Shown here in pieces: positions 11,425-22,234 of a DNA stretch of 64,000 nt; position 1 is the stretch's first letter; each line of letters begins with the position of its first letter. The notes beneath the pieces were generated by a model. That model made no database searches and had not been told where the DNA came from. It was given only the letters and a program-made list of their open reading frames with translations. A program made the position numbers and the translations under genes. Location of the stretch: NCBI GenBank assembly GCA_948567375.1, contig OX419760.1:18724001-18788000 (forward strand). Reading direction: 5' to 3'. This DNA comes from Lunularia cruciata (taxonomy: Eukaryota; Streptophyta; Marchantiopsida; Lunulariales; Lunulariaceae).

Positions 11425-13548
11425 TATGACAACCCGGCAAATATCACTTTTGTGGTAATTGGGTAAAGTTTGTTCCCGTAGAGATACGAGTCAGAATTGG
11501 TCAAATACAAAGTCAAATAGTAACATGTAGTTCTTCTTGGTTGAGTCTTTAATCTCTCAGGTAGAAACCACACCCAGAAGAGAGTAACAAGCACTGACTC
11601 GCAGTCTTGTCACAAATTAACACTCCTTAATCACAACTCCTTCAATTCTTTCCAAACAATCTTGATTGTGATGATTCAGGCTCTCCCAAAAATGGCACTT
11701 CACTATAAAACAACTTCACCTCAGAATGGTGTTCCATCCCTCCACTGAAGGCACAACTTCCTCGATCAAAATTGCTTCACATCAACCTCACACTGCACTC
11801 ACAAATGCAGAATACTACCAACACTAGAATTCCTCTCAGATCTATCAAGGCATTGCTCCGATTGCACTTCACTCAGGATCAAACACACAGAATGAAGATC
11901 AAGGTTGTGGAATCCAACATCCAACAAGCACTCTGACTTGCACTTCGAATTTCTCCAAACACTCAAAAACACAATCACAAAGTTGATACTTGGAATCAAG
12001 CTTAAGCGACGAGCACTGCTTCACAGCACTTTGCTTTATCTATTCTCAAAAATTATGAGCACTGAACAACATGATACTACAAATGCCACTCTTAAATAGT
12101 GAAGCAAATTGACAGTTAACAACTATACCGTTCTACAACAACTCTTCTAACCTACAGATCTAAAATGACAATGCACCTCTTCATATCTGCCTCTTCAAAT
12201 CTCAAAACTATTACTACTCCGATCTGATGTCTACTTCTTCCTTGGCTTTCAAACCCGAACCCAAAGTAACTTTACTTCCTAATATTTTGTCCTCGGGTTT
12301 CATATCTTCCACCTCTTCTACCAGATCCAACAATTCTCTTTCCTGATCTGAAATTGCACTAGGGGGTAATCTTTCTAACTCTTCATCTCTCGATCCACTC
12401 TTCTCTAATGTCTCCAATGGTAACTCTGAAGACATTTGTACTCTTATGTTATCTACTTCGGGTTTTGCTCTAACATCTTTCTGAAGCTTTTCTATCTCTA
12501 TTTTCACTAACTCTAATCTAATCGCAATATTATCTTCTACCTCTAAGATCTTCGTGTCTACATGAGTTCTGAGACTAATTAACAAGGCATTCATATTTGT
12601 ATCCTTTGCTTGTCTTTGCCTTGTCTCCTGCACCAACAACTTCAACTCGTGCAGCCTCGTCTCTTCAATCCGAATGTTGGCTTTTGTACTTAACATTGCA
12701 TTCATTTGGAGGACTATCTCCTTCAATGGCTCCAATCTTGTCTTCCTCTCATGTTCACGATCTGCAAGCCAATCCTCTTGGTACATCGTCAACTCTGCCT
12801 CGAACTCGGCTTTCCGACTCCTTCTCCTTCTCCTTCTGAACAACCTTCTCCTCCTGATTACAAAGTAACTCTTGTAATCGGTCTTCTTCTCTGTATCGTG
12901 CCGCCAACTCTCATTGCCAAAGTTGCTTCTTCTCCTTGACACTCTCCATCACCCTATCGAGCTCCTGATCCTTTGCAGCTACTCTTGCCATAGCATGGAT
13001 TACCTCTACTCTTGAATCAGCAAACTGATGCTTCAAGATCTCATACTCAGCTACTTGTCTCTCCCTTGCTATGTCACTCTTCTTCACAAGATCCTCTCGA
13101 TAACTGACTTCTCTTGTCAGGTCTTCAATTACTTGACTTCTCACCACTGCCTCCGCTTGCAGCAGTTCCCTTTCTTCCTCACCTCGGGTTATACTTTTCT
13201 TCAACTCCAAGTTTTCTTCTTCTAATCTAGTCAATACCTGTAATATAGTCTTTACCTCCGGACATGTTGACTGCATCTCCTTCTTCTTGTACTCTAGTTT
13301 TACCAATTGAGAACATACCACATCCCGCAAGTACTCCACTCCATCGCTCGGGTTACTTCTTCTTGCGTGGCCACTTCTCTTCGTACTTTGTGTTCATCCG
13401 ATACTCGCCTTCTTCTCTTCAGTCTTTGTATCGGAATCGATGCCTCACTTCCCGAGCTTTCACTTACCTCTTCTTTTGCCTTACTCGGCCCCGCTTCACA
13501 CTTTGCCTTACATCTCAAGCGAACTCCTCTCTGCACTACGATCTTCTT
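11425..13548 (-). mobile_element. B1: family B LTR, 3' half, cut by C1
   Basis: It starts with TATGACAACCCGGC at 11425 (TGTGACAACC with a G-to-A change), the LTR end nearest gag, so it inserted in A2 at that point. It continues through the leader, the second TATA-like site (near 12095-12102) and the LTR-encoded frame. It stops at 13548 after gatcttctt, where C1 begins. The rest of B1 (compare B2 from 36984 on) is absent to the right. Confidence 0.85.
12214..13548 (-). pseudogene. LTR-encoded protein of family B, copy B1 (C-terminal half)
   Basis: The coiled-coil half is present: KKSDIARERQVAEYEILKHQ, MARVAAKDQELDRVMESVKE, then LHELKLLVQETRQRQ, LETLEKSGSRDEE and the acidic end at 12214. It is close to B2 and B6, so it belongs to their subfamily. 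Frameshifts lie near 12930 and 13320. The N-terminal globular part is missing because C1 interrupts the frame. Confidence 0.75.
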
Positions 13549-13928
13549 TGTCACACCATTTGAAGTTCCGCATCTAGATGCTCGGACACTAGAGTTCCAA
13601 TGATAGCAATTAGAGTTATTCTAGTAGTTTCTCAAAGACTACTTTCCGATGGTAGATTTCGTGTTCAGGGTACTGACTTCACAGTAGGGCCCACAGTCAC
13701 TTTGCACCGTTTGCACCGTTGAGTGTGCCATCAGCGGGACCGTTAGGGTTTTAGTGCTAGCTTGAGTCCAGGAGGTATAGTTTTGAAGTGAGCTCTAGAG
13801 AGCTCACTTCTCTGATGTTGAGCCTTCAAGTTCTTGGCTATGGTGGACAGAGGCCGGCGAGCGTCACCTGGATTCTCTATGCTTGAGTGGGTGTGGCTTG
13901 ACTGTAATCCGTGCCCAATTGTTGGCAG

Positions 13929-13935
13929 TTTATAG
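13929..13935 (+). promoter_or_regulatory. TATA-like site of the family C LTR
   Basis: TTTATAG in GGCAGTTTATAGAGTG. C2 has GGCAATTTATAGTGAG at the matching place (minus strand, near 34435). It lies about 380 bp into the LTR and is the best candidate core promoter. Confidence 0.45.
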
Positions 13936-14599
13936 AGTGACAGATCAAGTACTGATCTGAGGTGAGTTGAGTTGAGAGTGTTAAGCAATCTGATTACATT
14001 AGAGAAGTGAGGTCAGGGGGAAATTGGGTGCAGGAACTGTTGGTGGTATCTCCAAGCTTGGTGGATCGTTGGTAGCTCGATTCAAGTTCAGTGTTTCCCT
14101 AGTGTGCAGAAGCTTGTTCAGTTGATGCAGATTTGGCAGTTAGGCAGATGGTGTGCGGAAGTGCTGGCCAAATTTTGAGCAAAGAAGGAGCAATTTTTGA
14201 GCAATGTTGTGATTTTGAGCTCAGGAGGTGAAGGCAAGACCAATTTGCTGTGATTTGGGCTCAAAAAGTCAAATTGAAGGTGGAGTTGGAGAGCTCTTCT
14301 CATGAAATTGTGATTTGGAAAAACCCATTTTGTCAATTTGGCTCGAGTGGAAAGTTAGCGGGGGATTTGGCGGACAAACATCTTTAGGGTTTACGTCAGA
14401 TTTTGGTTGGGATTTACATCAGATTTTGGCCAGATTTGGAGGAGTTTTGCTAGTTTGGATGACTTTTGCAGATTTGGAGAAGTTTCATCAATTTTGGAGG
14501 AGGTTAGAAATGGCAACAAGAAAGGCCTCATTTGGCTGAATTTTGGCGTTCTGAGGCTTTGAGGCATAGGGCTATGAGAGGCTACAAAGGCCTAGAATG

Positions 14600-14621
14600 G
14601 CCAGCAAGCCAGCTTGCTGGC
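14600..14621. other. Conserved hairpin in the family C LTR (C1)
   Basis: GCCAGCAAG, loop CCAG, CTTGCTGGC: a perfect 9-bp inverted repeat. C2 keeps both arms unchanged with a different loop (33781-33802). It lies downstream of the TATA-like site, so it would be in the leader or R region of the RNA. Confidence 0.7.
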
Positions 14622-14894
14622 GTGAGGCTAGCTAGTTTAGAGTAGATCTTGGTCATTGGTTGGCAAAATCTGCCTTTCCTGCTAGATTGTGCGCAATAAG
14701 GTTTGACCCCTAGATCTCTTGTTCCTAGACTTGTACCCTAGCCAACTGGTCGACCCTCACTTGTTGTCCTAGTGACTGTGCCACTGTTATCTATACACAT
14801 GTAGCTTTGGCTAGGAGAGGCAGTTTGATCCCATTCTTGGTGATCTTGGTAGCTTAGGACTTAGATACGAACTCCTCTTATGTCAAATGCCAAA

Positions 14895-14907
14895 TGGTGG
14901 CAGAGTC
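14895..14907 (+). other. Primer-binding site candidate of C1
   Basis: TGGTGGCAGAGTC, close to the initiator-Met primer site TGGTATCAGAGCC known in many plant elements, with four mismatches. C2 reads TGGTGACAAAGTC. This is a weak match, supported mainly by its position next to the LTR end. Confidence 0.4.
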
Positions 14908-15302
14908 AATCCCATGTTATGTTATGAGATGGAGGGTTTGTTTAGATTTCTTGTGATTGGACTCCCTCCATTCTCTGCTTCCTATTTGTGCACCACGTTT
15001 GTGTGAGGTGCCCTGATTTTTGAGCGTTGGTGCTCTAGTGTGCTCTCGGTGGTGAGGCTGGAGTGATGACCAGTCAGACTACCTTTGTTTCTCTCCGGTG
15101 AGGCAGGAAGTGATGACCTACAGACCGTGAGAGTGCATGTTATGATGGCAAGTTACAGGTTGCCCTTCCCCTAGTGTAGTTATCTTGGTTAGAGTTACAT
15201 TAGTGGGTGGTGCTTAGTTGGTATTGGCATTTGGTGGTGTTGGCACGTGGTGGTGGTGTTGGCACTTAGTGGGGTACTTGCGGTTGCGACTTGCGGTAGC
15301 AG
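14908..15302 (+). other. C1 leader between primer site and gag
   Basis: About 400 bp without a clear reading frame. It is G/T-rich, with repeats of ggtggtgttggca near 15230-15265. The C2 counterpart is 33023-33500. I see nothing else in it. Confidence 0.5.
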
Positions 15303-16855
15303 TTGGTGGTTCAGGTTTGCTGTTGTGGTTACTTTGTCACGACGGAGTTCTTTGGAGAATCTAGAGGAGTTAGCCCTGCAATACGCTGTGGGTTTACTCG
15401 GAGTGGTGCTTGGTATCAGCCTGTATCTCAGGTCCTAGTGAGGGAGGAGATTGACTCTAAGTTGGAGTTTGACACAGGAGCTGATTCAGTTGAGAGTGCA
15501 CTTGGTGTGTCCCCACCGTTGTTGTGGGACATGGACGAGATTTATGGGGCCTCCAAAGGCCCTAGGCGTTACTCTGGTACAGTGGGTACCATTGAGTTGG
15601 ATGACTTCATCTAGGAGTTTGATAGTTGGTGTGATCTATAGCAGATGCGGAACCCGACTTTGTTCACACCCTTCATGGCATGGAAGGGGTTGTTTCAGCA
15701 TCTGGAGGGTCCGCCGATGGATGACTACCATGAGTTCAGGAGAGCTCATTTAGAAGAGATTGAGTTATGGAGACAGTATTGGTCTCCACACTATGTCTCT
15801 ATCACTTCAGGCTCGGTGGCCGGGAGTAGATCGGCTGTACCCACGAGTTCTAGCTCGAGTAGTGTTGGTGGAGCTAGTGGAGGTGCACTAGCTGGAGATA
15901 GTGCTACTAAGAGTGGAGGTACCGCTGCAAGAGGTGGTGTGGTACCGGGGTTTAACCCCATGGTGGAGTTCTTTCTATGTTTGAGGCAGAACTACCAGGG
16001 AGTGCGGACTGACAAGCTGAGGAGCTTGCAGGAGTTCCAACGGAAGGCTGGAGAGAGAGCCTATGCAAGGCATACACTTGCATGAGGCGGCTGATCAGTT
16101 TCACTTAGGGAGTTACTGAGGCCCAGGCAGTCCAGTTTTGGTATGGGATACTAGACAAGGAGTTGCGAGGTAGAGTTCGTGATGCTATGTTGTAGGCTAC
16201 TTTGCCCACTTTGGTAGTAGTCTTTGGTTTGGCTGAGCGTATTGAGCTCAACATGGTGGAGGAGAGAGTGGTGACATCTAGATTTGGTAGGGAGACCTCA
16301 TCCACGGTTGTGACTTCTTCTAGAGTGCAGTAGAGTGCACCACGCCCAGTTGGTTTTTGAGGACAGGGTGGACAACCAAAATCTTGGAGGGCCTAGTGGA
16401 GTTAGACCCTTACCCTCATTTTTGAGTCAGCAGCAGCCAGTGAGTGGTGGTGTTGCTTGTTGGAATTGTGGTGGACCTAACCATAAGAGAGAGTGTACTC
16501 AAGGCAGCGGACCTGATACCTCTGGTGCATCATAGCCAGCATAGAGGCAGTGTGAGCATTGCCACAAATTTGGTCACACTAGTGACCGGTGTTTCAACCT
16601 ACACCCAAAGTTACGGAGTGGTAGGGCTGCTATGGCAGGTAGTAGAGGAGCTCTAGTTCATGGAGGACGAGGTGGTAGAGGTGGTGGTAGAAGATCTACA
16701 CCTAGTAGGGGTGCAGTACCTGCCCTTACTTCGGACACAGCTATGGCTACTCGGATTGAGCAGTTGGAGCAGAGATTGGCTAGTATGGCTATTGCTCAGA
16801 GGAGATCAGATTCAGGTGCTGAGGCTTCCACCATATGCTGGTGATAGAGATGCTT
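15303..16855 (+). pseudogene. Gag of C1 with two zinc knuckles (decayed)
   Basis: N-terminal part with EEIDSKLEFDTGADS and a conserved FTPFMAWKGLFQHLEGP block; a Ser/Gly-rich linker (about 15835-15945); a capsid-like end with LRQNYQGVRTDKLRSLQEF and VQFWYGILDKELRGRV. Then come two knuckles: CWNCGGPNHKREC (near 16460, X3 instead of X4 before the last Cys) and CEHCHKFGHTSDRC (near 16550, normal spacing). A Gly/Arg-rich stretch (GGRGGRGGGRR) and a short coiled segment (RIEQLEQRLASM) follow. Stops at 15612-15614 and 15640-15642 fit CAG-to-TAG changes. C2 helps to confirm the frame. Confidence 0.8.
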
Positions 16856-17034
16856 TGGACTTCAAGTACGGAGTAGCACATGTGGATGCATCTGTAGCAG
16901 TGACTAGGAGTGCAATACGTGCTCCAAAGCCTAGAGGAGCATCAATGGAGTTGGACCCACAGAGAGGAGAGGTTGGGAGACAGGTCAGACTTCCCCAGTC
17001 CTTCACGCTATCTGAGGCATTGTAGACAACATCC

Positions 17035-17870
17035 ATGGTTCCTAGACGTCCCAATGCAGGTGTGGTAGGTGGTGATGGAGTACATGATGGACTACCTGCT
17101 AGTCAGCCACTTGCTACTACACAGATTGAGTCTAGTATGATGTTGGGGGCGGCTCAACTAATTATGCGGCATCCTTTGTTTTCAGCCAGTGACATGTTTA
17201 CATTGGGAGTTGACCCAGCCCCAGTATTCCGGTTGGCTGCCCCGTTGTGTGAGAGTAGGGATGGTGCAGTTCCTACTACTAGAGCAGAGGTGGTTGGTAG
17301 TGGAGCTGACTTGGTTGAGGAGCATGGGATCCGTTCAACGACCAGTGGTTTATGGCAGGCAGCAGCGGCTAGACTAGAGGAGTTGCCATCTAGACCGGCC
17401 TTTGAGAGAGCACGGTTTACACCTGCTGTTGTCCTATTGGATAACCAAAGGGGGATTTTTTGTTTGGTGGGACCTTCAAGGAAAGTCTATACACCACAGA
17501 GAGTCTTGTTAGACTCTGGTGCACAACCCCTTATGTTGGGGAAGGCTGCAGTTGTCGGTCTGCAGTTACGGAAGACCAATGTGGAGAGGTGTCCATTTCA
17601 GATCTAGACATCTCTTGGTGGTGGTTCGACATAGTACATCACACGTGGAGAGCTTGTTGTCCAGGTTCAGCCTGGTCATCCGATTGATAGCTTGGTGGTG
17701 AGAGCTCAGGCTATTGCAACGATAGCCGAGTCATATGATGTGCTGGTTGGGGGAGCAGTGTTATACCCCATGGGTTTCAGCATTGACTATTGGGAGGAGA
17801 CAGCCTCTTATAGACCTAGTTGGCAGTCTGGTGAGGGACGGGTATGTCGCCTACCAGTACGCTTTAGTAG
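17035..17870 (+). pseudogene. Protease of C1
   Basis: Aspartic protease that cuts the polyprotein. The active-site motif is RVLLDSGAQPLMLGKA (17499-17546, DSG). The second half has ESYDVLVGGAVLYPMGFSI near 17725-17785 and a conserved end near 17870. An N-terminal linker of about 130 residues precedes it, with LIMRHPLFSASDMFTLGVD. A frame change occurs near 17607. In C2 the active-site Ser is Cys and the domain is split by a B solo LTR. Confidence 0.7.
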
Positions 17871-19260
17871 TGGCAGTCTTGGCTCACTACAGTCCGGGAC
17901 CATGGCAGCATCAGTTTTAGCTTTTAGTGGTGCAGTTACTTGGCCTGGTGACTTGTTGGAGAGGAACGCCCATGCAGAGGATACTCCAGTACCATAGGAG
18001 ATCACTCGGCTTTGGAGTACGAGTGGGATTGTTCCATCCACCTTGGATGTTCCATTGCGGAGTTCAGAGGAGGCATTGCAGCAGCATGCAGATCAATTGG
18101 TGCAATAGGCTTGGAGTGGAGCCTTCGTACCATCAAGAGATGAGTGTGAGGATGAGCCTCTAGAGGCAATTGCTTTTACACTACTAGATACCACACTCAT
18201 TGCTTGGCAGTATCCAATAGAGGGGATATGCCTATTGGAGTTGTTTGGTGGGATTAGCACCAGACTAGCTACGGTGTTACAGGCGGGTATATGAGTACAG
18301 AGGTACTTATATATAGAGAGAGATCAGACTGCTAGGCAAGTCTCTCTACATCATGTGGCACACTTGGCCTATCGGTATCCGGAGTTATTACCGATGTCAG
18401 CAATTAGAGGTTACCAGAAGGCCCTACCAAGAGACATTTCCTTACTGGGGGCGCATGACCTAAAGAGACATGGGCCTATTCACTTGGTGATTTCTGGATG
18501 GCCATGTTAGGGACATACACGTGTTGGTAGAGGATTGGGTCTTCAGGATCCTTGTTCTGGTGCGTTTTAGGAGATGTTACGGATATTACAACATCTCCAA
18601 GTTCATCAGTCTATTTCTCTAGCTTACCTTCTGGAGAACGTTCCTTTGATGTGTGATTCTCGCACTAGAGTGGTGGCGAGTACACATCAGGTCCATTCTT
18701 GGATGGGACCTACTGTATTGTTAGATACAGCCAGAGTGGGATCACGGGCTCATCGTCTTCGTCTTTGGTGGATGAACCTCTTACTCAGAGAGGTTCTACA
18801 GCGCGCTTATGATGGGATTCAGCGACTTGACCACATCCTGGTTGATGATATCTTGGATGTTGGGCATCAGTCTCAGACAGTGGTAGTGGCTGATAGGTCA
18901 CCTATGGCAGTGGTGAACCTAGTTGGACAGCCTAGAGCTGCATTTCCCACACTCATGAGTTTCCCAAGCTCTCATGCTTTTTGAGAGGGAGGACCTGGAC
19001 TTGTTTGGGACTCACAGTTGCAGCAGTTGGTGGAGCCCAACGCTGATGAGAGAGAGCGGGCAATGGGTTTTCGCACCGGTATTACCACTATTCCAGCAAT
19101 GTCAGAGGCATCCAGGCATCAGGTGTTAGGACAAGCTATGGACTTGAATTGTTTGACTTGGATTGTGAGCCTTGGCTTGGCAGAGTAGCATAGGATGCGC
19201 TTGATAGGCATCACCACTCAGACACTTGTGAGCCCTATGCCTATCGAGACGATTCAGGCA
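17871..19260 (+). pseudogene. DNMT3-like cytosine-5 DNA methyltransferase of C1
   Basis: It lies between protease and RT. C5 methyltransferases move a methyl group from S-adenosylmethionine to cytosine in DNA. The motifs occur in the ordinary order I to X: I, LLELFGGI (18232-18255, cofactor loop); II, RYLYIERD (near 18300); IV, the Pro-Cys with the catalytic Cys at 18505-18507, preceded by GPIHLVISG; VI, LENVP (18631-18645); VIII, GSRAHRLRLWW (near 18738-18770); IX-X, ERERAMGF (near 19050) and VLGQAMDLN (near 19125). AHRxR plus W and the unpermuted order favour DNMT3 over DRM. Stops: TGA near 18292 where C2 has CGA; TAG at 18508-18510, just after the catalytic Cys, where C2 has CAA; TAG at 18108. 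There is no N-terminal reader domain next to it. Dead here. Confidence 0.85.
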
Positions 19261-19740
19261 CATGTTGGGGGCGATGGACCAAGTGGACATGGTATTCTTG
19301 GGGCACATCCAGTAGCTACTAGGGAGAGTGGTCTACTTGGAGTCCATCCAGGTGAGCGTGGGCTACTTGGATTACACCCTTGGTCCACATGGGATGCAGC
19401 CAGAGGACGTGTGGAGCTTGCAGCCAGAGTGGAGGGAGTTTTTTGCATAGAGGTTGGGACCTCTAGTGGTCCGGAGCATGACACTATTGCTCCCAAGAGC
19501 CCAGTGTAGCAATCAGTCAGTACGTCTTCCACTCCTACTACAGTTACAGAGGATACTTGGGAGCCAGATCTTGGACCCAAGCTTACTGGAGAGGAAAGAC
19601 AGAGGGTTTGGAGGTTCTTGAGGAGTCACACGAGTTGTTTTGCCTTCAGTTTGAAGGATTTGGGTGCTCTGAAGGGACCTGGTATATGGATTGAGCTGAC
19701 TAGCGACACACCAATTTTCCGACATCCTTATTAATATAGT
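19261..19740 (+). pseudogene. Methyltransferase-RT linker of C1 with short repeats
   Basis: A polyprotein spacer of about 160 codons. It begins with three copies of a short G-[IL]-L-G-x-H-P unit (19291-19311, 19331-19351, 19361-19381), repeated likewise in C2 (about 27160-27270). It ends with TGEERQRVWRFLRSH, which leads into RT. Function unknown; possibly a flexible joint or a protease cleavage region. Confidence 0.6.
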
Positions 19741-19743
19741 GAT

Positions 19744-20577
19744 ATGGAGAGGACATTGATTCAGAGCCGGAGTAGTGATCTTTTTGAGGCTGGTTTGGTG
19801 GAGATTTCACATGTAGAGTATGCATCAGCGACAGTGATGCCAGCCAAGAAAGATATGCATGGCAACTATACAGATAGGCGGATGTGTGGAGATTACCGTC
19901 CTATCAACCGACATACCAAGGCTAATCGGTATGACATACCTACACCAGAGGAGATTTTTGATGCAATTGGGCATGCAAAGGTCTTCAGTACTTTGGATCT
20001 TCAAGCGGAATATCATCAGTTGCCAATCAAGGAGGAGGATAAGTCCAAGATAACATTTTGGGCTATTGATCCTCACGGCAAGGATGTGTTATATCAGTGG
20101 AGGTTCTTACCATTTGGGTTAAAGAATGCTCTTGCTGAGTTCCAGAGGGTCATGGATAGGATCCTAGCTGGATTGGATTTTGCTCATTGCTATATTGATG
20201 ACATTTTGGTTTATAGCACTACTGTAGAGGAGCATGAGAGACAGTTGTTGGAGGTGTTTGAGAGGTTGAGATCTCATGGACTCAAACTACATCTTGGGAA
20301 GTGTAGGTTCTTCCACGAGCAGGTTGAGTATTTGGGTCACACTATCTACCCCGGAGGACTTGGTGTTCAGCATACCAAGGTAGAGGCTATTGCACGTATT
20401 CCTTGGCCTACGGATGTGAGTAGAGTGTGAGCATTCCTTGGGTTGGCGAACTTCTATTGCCGCTATGTTAGAGGATTTAGTGCCATTGCCAAGGCCTTGA
20501 CAAAGCTGACCAAGCTTACATAGGAGTGGTGTTGGGGAGATGAGCAGGAGAGAGCTTTTGTAGAGCTCAAGGAGAGG
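19744..20577 (+). pseudogene. Reverse transcriptase of C1
   Basis: Ty3/gypsy RT. Visible: RRMCGDYRPINRHT, the first catalytic Asp in FSTLDLQAEYHQL, LPFGLKNALAEFQRVMDRIL, CYIDDILVYST (the YIDD catalytic pair, near 20190) and EYLGHTIYPGGL. A TGA at 20428-20430 precedes AFLGLANFY; C2 has CAA at that codon. A TAG follows at about 20521. The catalytic residues are intact, so only the stops mark it as dead. Confidence 0.85.
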
Positions 20578-21126
20578 TTGACATCTGCTCCTATTTTGAG
20601 GAGACTGATCAAGGGACGACCATTTCAGGTTCACACTGATTGGAGTATGTTGGGGCTTGGAGCGGTGCTCACCCAACATGATGATGAGGAGAAGGAGTTT
20701 GTGATGGCCTATGCTAGTTGCTCCAACAATTCAGCGGAGGCGGAGTATAGTTCATATGAGGGAGAGTGCTTGGCAGCAGTTTGGGCACTAGCACATTTCC
20801 AATGTTACCTATTTGGTAACCCCTTCACTCTCATCACTAATCATCAGCCGCTGAAGTGGTTGATGGAGTCCGACAAGCTTTCAAGGAAGCTTGCACAATG
20901 GGCTCTGATTTTACAGGAGTATGATTTCACGGTTGTTCATAGACCTGGAGTGGTGAACCGTGATGTAGATGGGTTGAGTAGAAACCCATGTCCCAGCCAG
21001 CAGGATCAGACCGGAGCACGTTGGCATGGTGAGACAAATGAGGAGATGGTGCCAGGTTGGCATGCATCGGCCTTTCTGTGTATATTTGTAGAGGCTTTGG
21101 TGGTATCTCTCTCAGCGCATACATGA
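20578..21126 (+). pseudogene. RNase H of C1
   Basis: It follows RT directly. Conserved pieces are VHTDWSMLGLGAVLTQ (first catalytic Asp), SSYEGECLAAVWAL (catalytic Glu) and LITNHQPLKWL (Asn in place of the Asp usual in ITDH, a likely G-to-A change). DGLSRNPCPS marks the end and a linker toward integrase follows. The frame is open for 182 codons, the best-preserved stretch of C1. Confidence 0.85.
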
Positions 21127-22234
21127 GGAGTTATTGAGGTCACAGATCCAGAGAGTGAAGATATTGGTACAGTTCAGCAAGACATTCATGATGATGTCTT
21201 AGTGATGGACTATCTTTGCACAGGTGTTGTGGGTGGCACAGTTGGGGCCAAGGAGAGAGACCGTGTTCTTCAGCAAGCCAGGCGGTTCAGATTGGAGGGT
21301 AGACACCTTTTGCGTGTATGGGAGGATGGTAGAGTGCGAGTAGTACCACTTCCATCACAGAGACCACAGTTGGTCTGACATGCTCATGAGGAGTTAGGAC
21401 ATTTTGGAGTAAAGCGTACGTATAGCTTACTCCAGAGTCATTATTGGTGGCGCCGTATGCAGACCAAGGTATAGCAGTTTATTGCCAGATGTGTGGTTTG
21501 TGATTGAGTTAGAGCATCATTCAATGCTCTTATGCCACAGTTACACCCATTACCTATCATGGGATTGGGTTACCGTTGGAGTTTGGACTTCGCCGGACCT
21601 TTACCGCTGATTGTGAGACATCATCGGTATGTTTTGGTGATGGTGGAGCACTTCTCCAAGTGGATTGAGTTAGTGGCACTTCCTGACAAGTCTAGTGAAG
21701 GGACAGCTTACTCGTTCCTGGATCGAGTTCTTAGTCATTTTGGTGCACCAGCTGAGGTTTTGACTGATCAGGGTACAGAGTTCTTGGGGGAGTTTCAAGT
21801 CTTGTGTGACAAGGCTTTGATTGATCATCGTACTACATCCCGAGATCACCTTGAGGTAGATGGCTTAGCAGAGAGAGTGGTTCAGACGGTGAAGAGAGGA
21901 TTGCAAAAGTATGGTTTGCAAAGAGGCCACTTGGGAGATTGGGATCTCCAGTTACCTTGGTTGGCCATGGGCTATTGGTTCAGCCGGCAAGCCTCCTTAG
22001 CATCCTTCTCTCCATAATTTCTACTCTATGGACAAGATCTAGATTTACCTGCAGTCATTTGTCAAGATGTTACTGTAGTTTTGGACTTGGATGACCCCAA
22101 TGTATGGATGATCGCATGTTCTCAGCGAGCAGAGATCTTTTGGAGAGTGATGCCGTGGCCTTTGAGAACTTGGCGATTGCTCAACATAGAGATACTTTAC
22201 GCTATGCTACCATTCAAGGAGGAAGTTATAGACC
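21127..22234 (+). pseudogene. Integrase of C1 (C-terminus cut by A5)
   Basis: H2C2 region HAHEELGHFGVKRTYSLL (near 21380) with CVVCD (near 21490). The catalytic core has all three acids: LDFAGP (near 21585), LTDQGTEFLGEF (near 21760) and DGLAERVVQT (near 21865). It ends at GGSYRP at 22234, where the A5 LTR starts; the CHLP region and PHD finger seen in C2 are lost. Stops lie near 21127, 21378, 21472, 21506 and 22016. Confidence 0.8.

Larger units (their letters stand above)
13549..14885 (+). repeat. C1 5' LTR
   Basis: About 1.34 kb from TGTCACACC to ...TTATGTCA. The right end is placed where the sequence meets the primer-site-like motif and is uncertain by a few bases. It matches the C2 LTR (33517-34821, inverted). 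It contains a TATA-like site and a conserved hairpin. Confidence 0.75.
13549..22234 (+). mobile_element. C1: family C Ty3/gypsy element with DNA methyltransferase (3' truncated)
   Basis: Plus-strand element, inserted in B1 with a clean LTR start TGTCACACC at 13549. Order: 5' LTR (13549-14885), primer site, leader, gag, protease, methyltransferase, RT, RNase H, integrase. It is cut at 22234, in the integrase C-terminal region (GGSYRP), by the LTR of A5. The PHD finger and 3' LTR are therefore missing. It lies in inverted orientation to C2. Many TAG and TGA stops occur where C2 keeps CAG, CAA or CGA. Confidence 0.85.

Noticed and set aside
17871-19260. Methyltransferase as a host gene hit by transposons
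   Set aside because: The same position between protease and RT in two independent family C copies shows that it belongs to the element.
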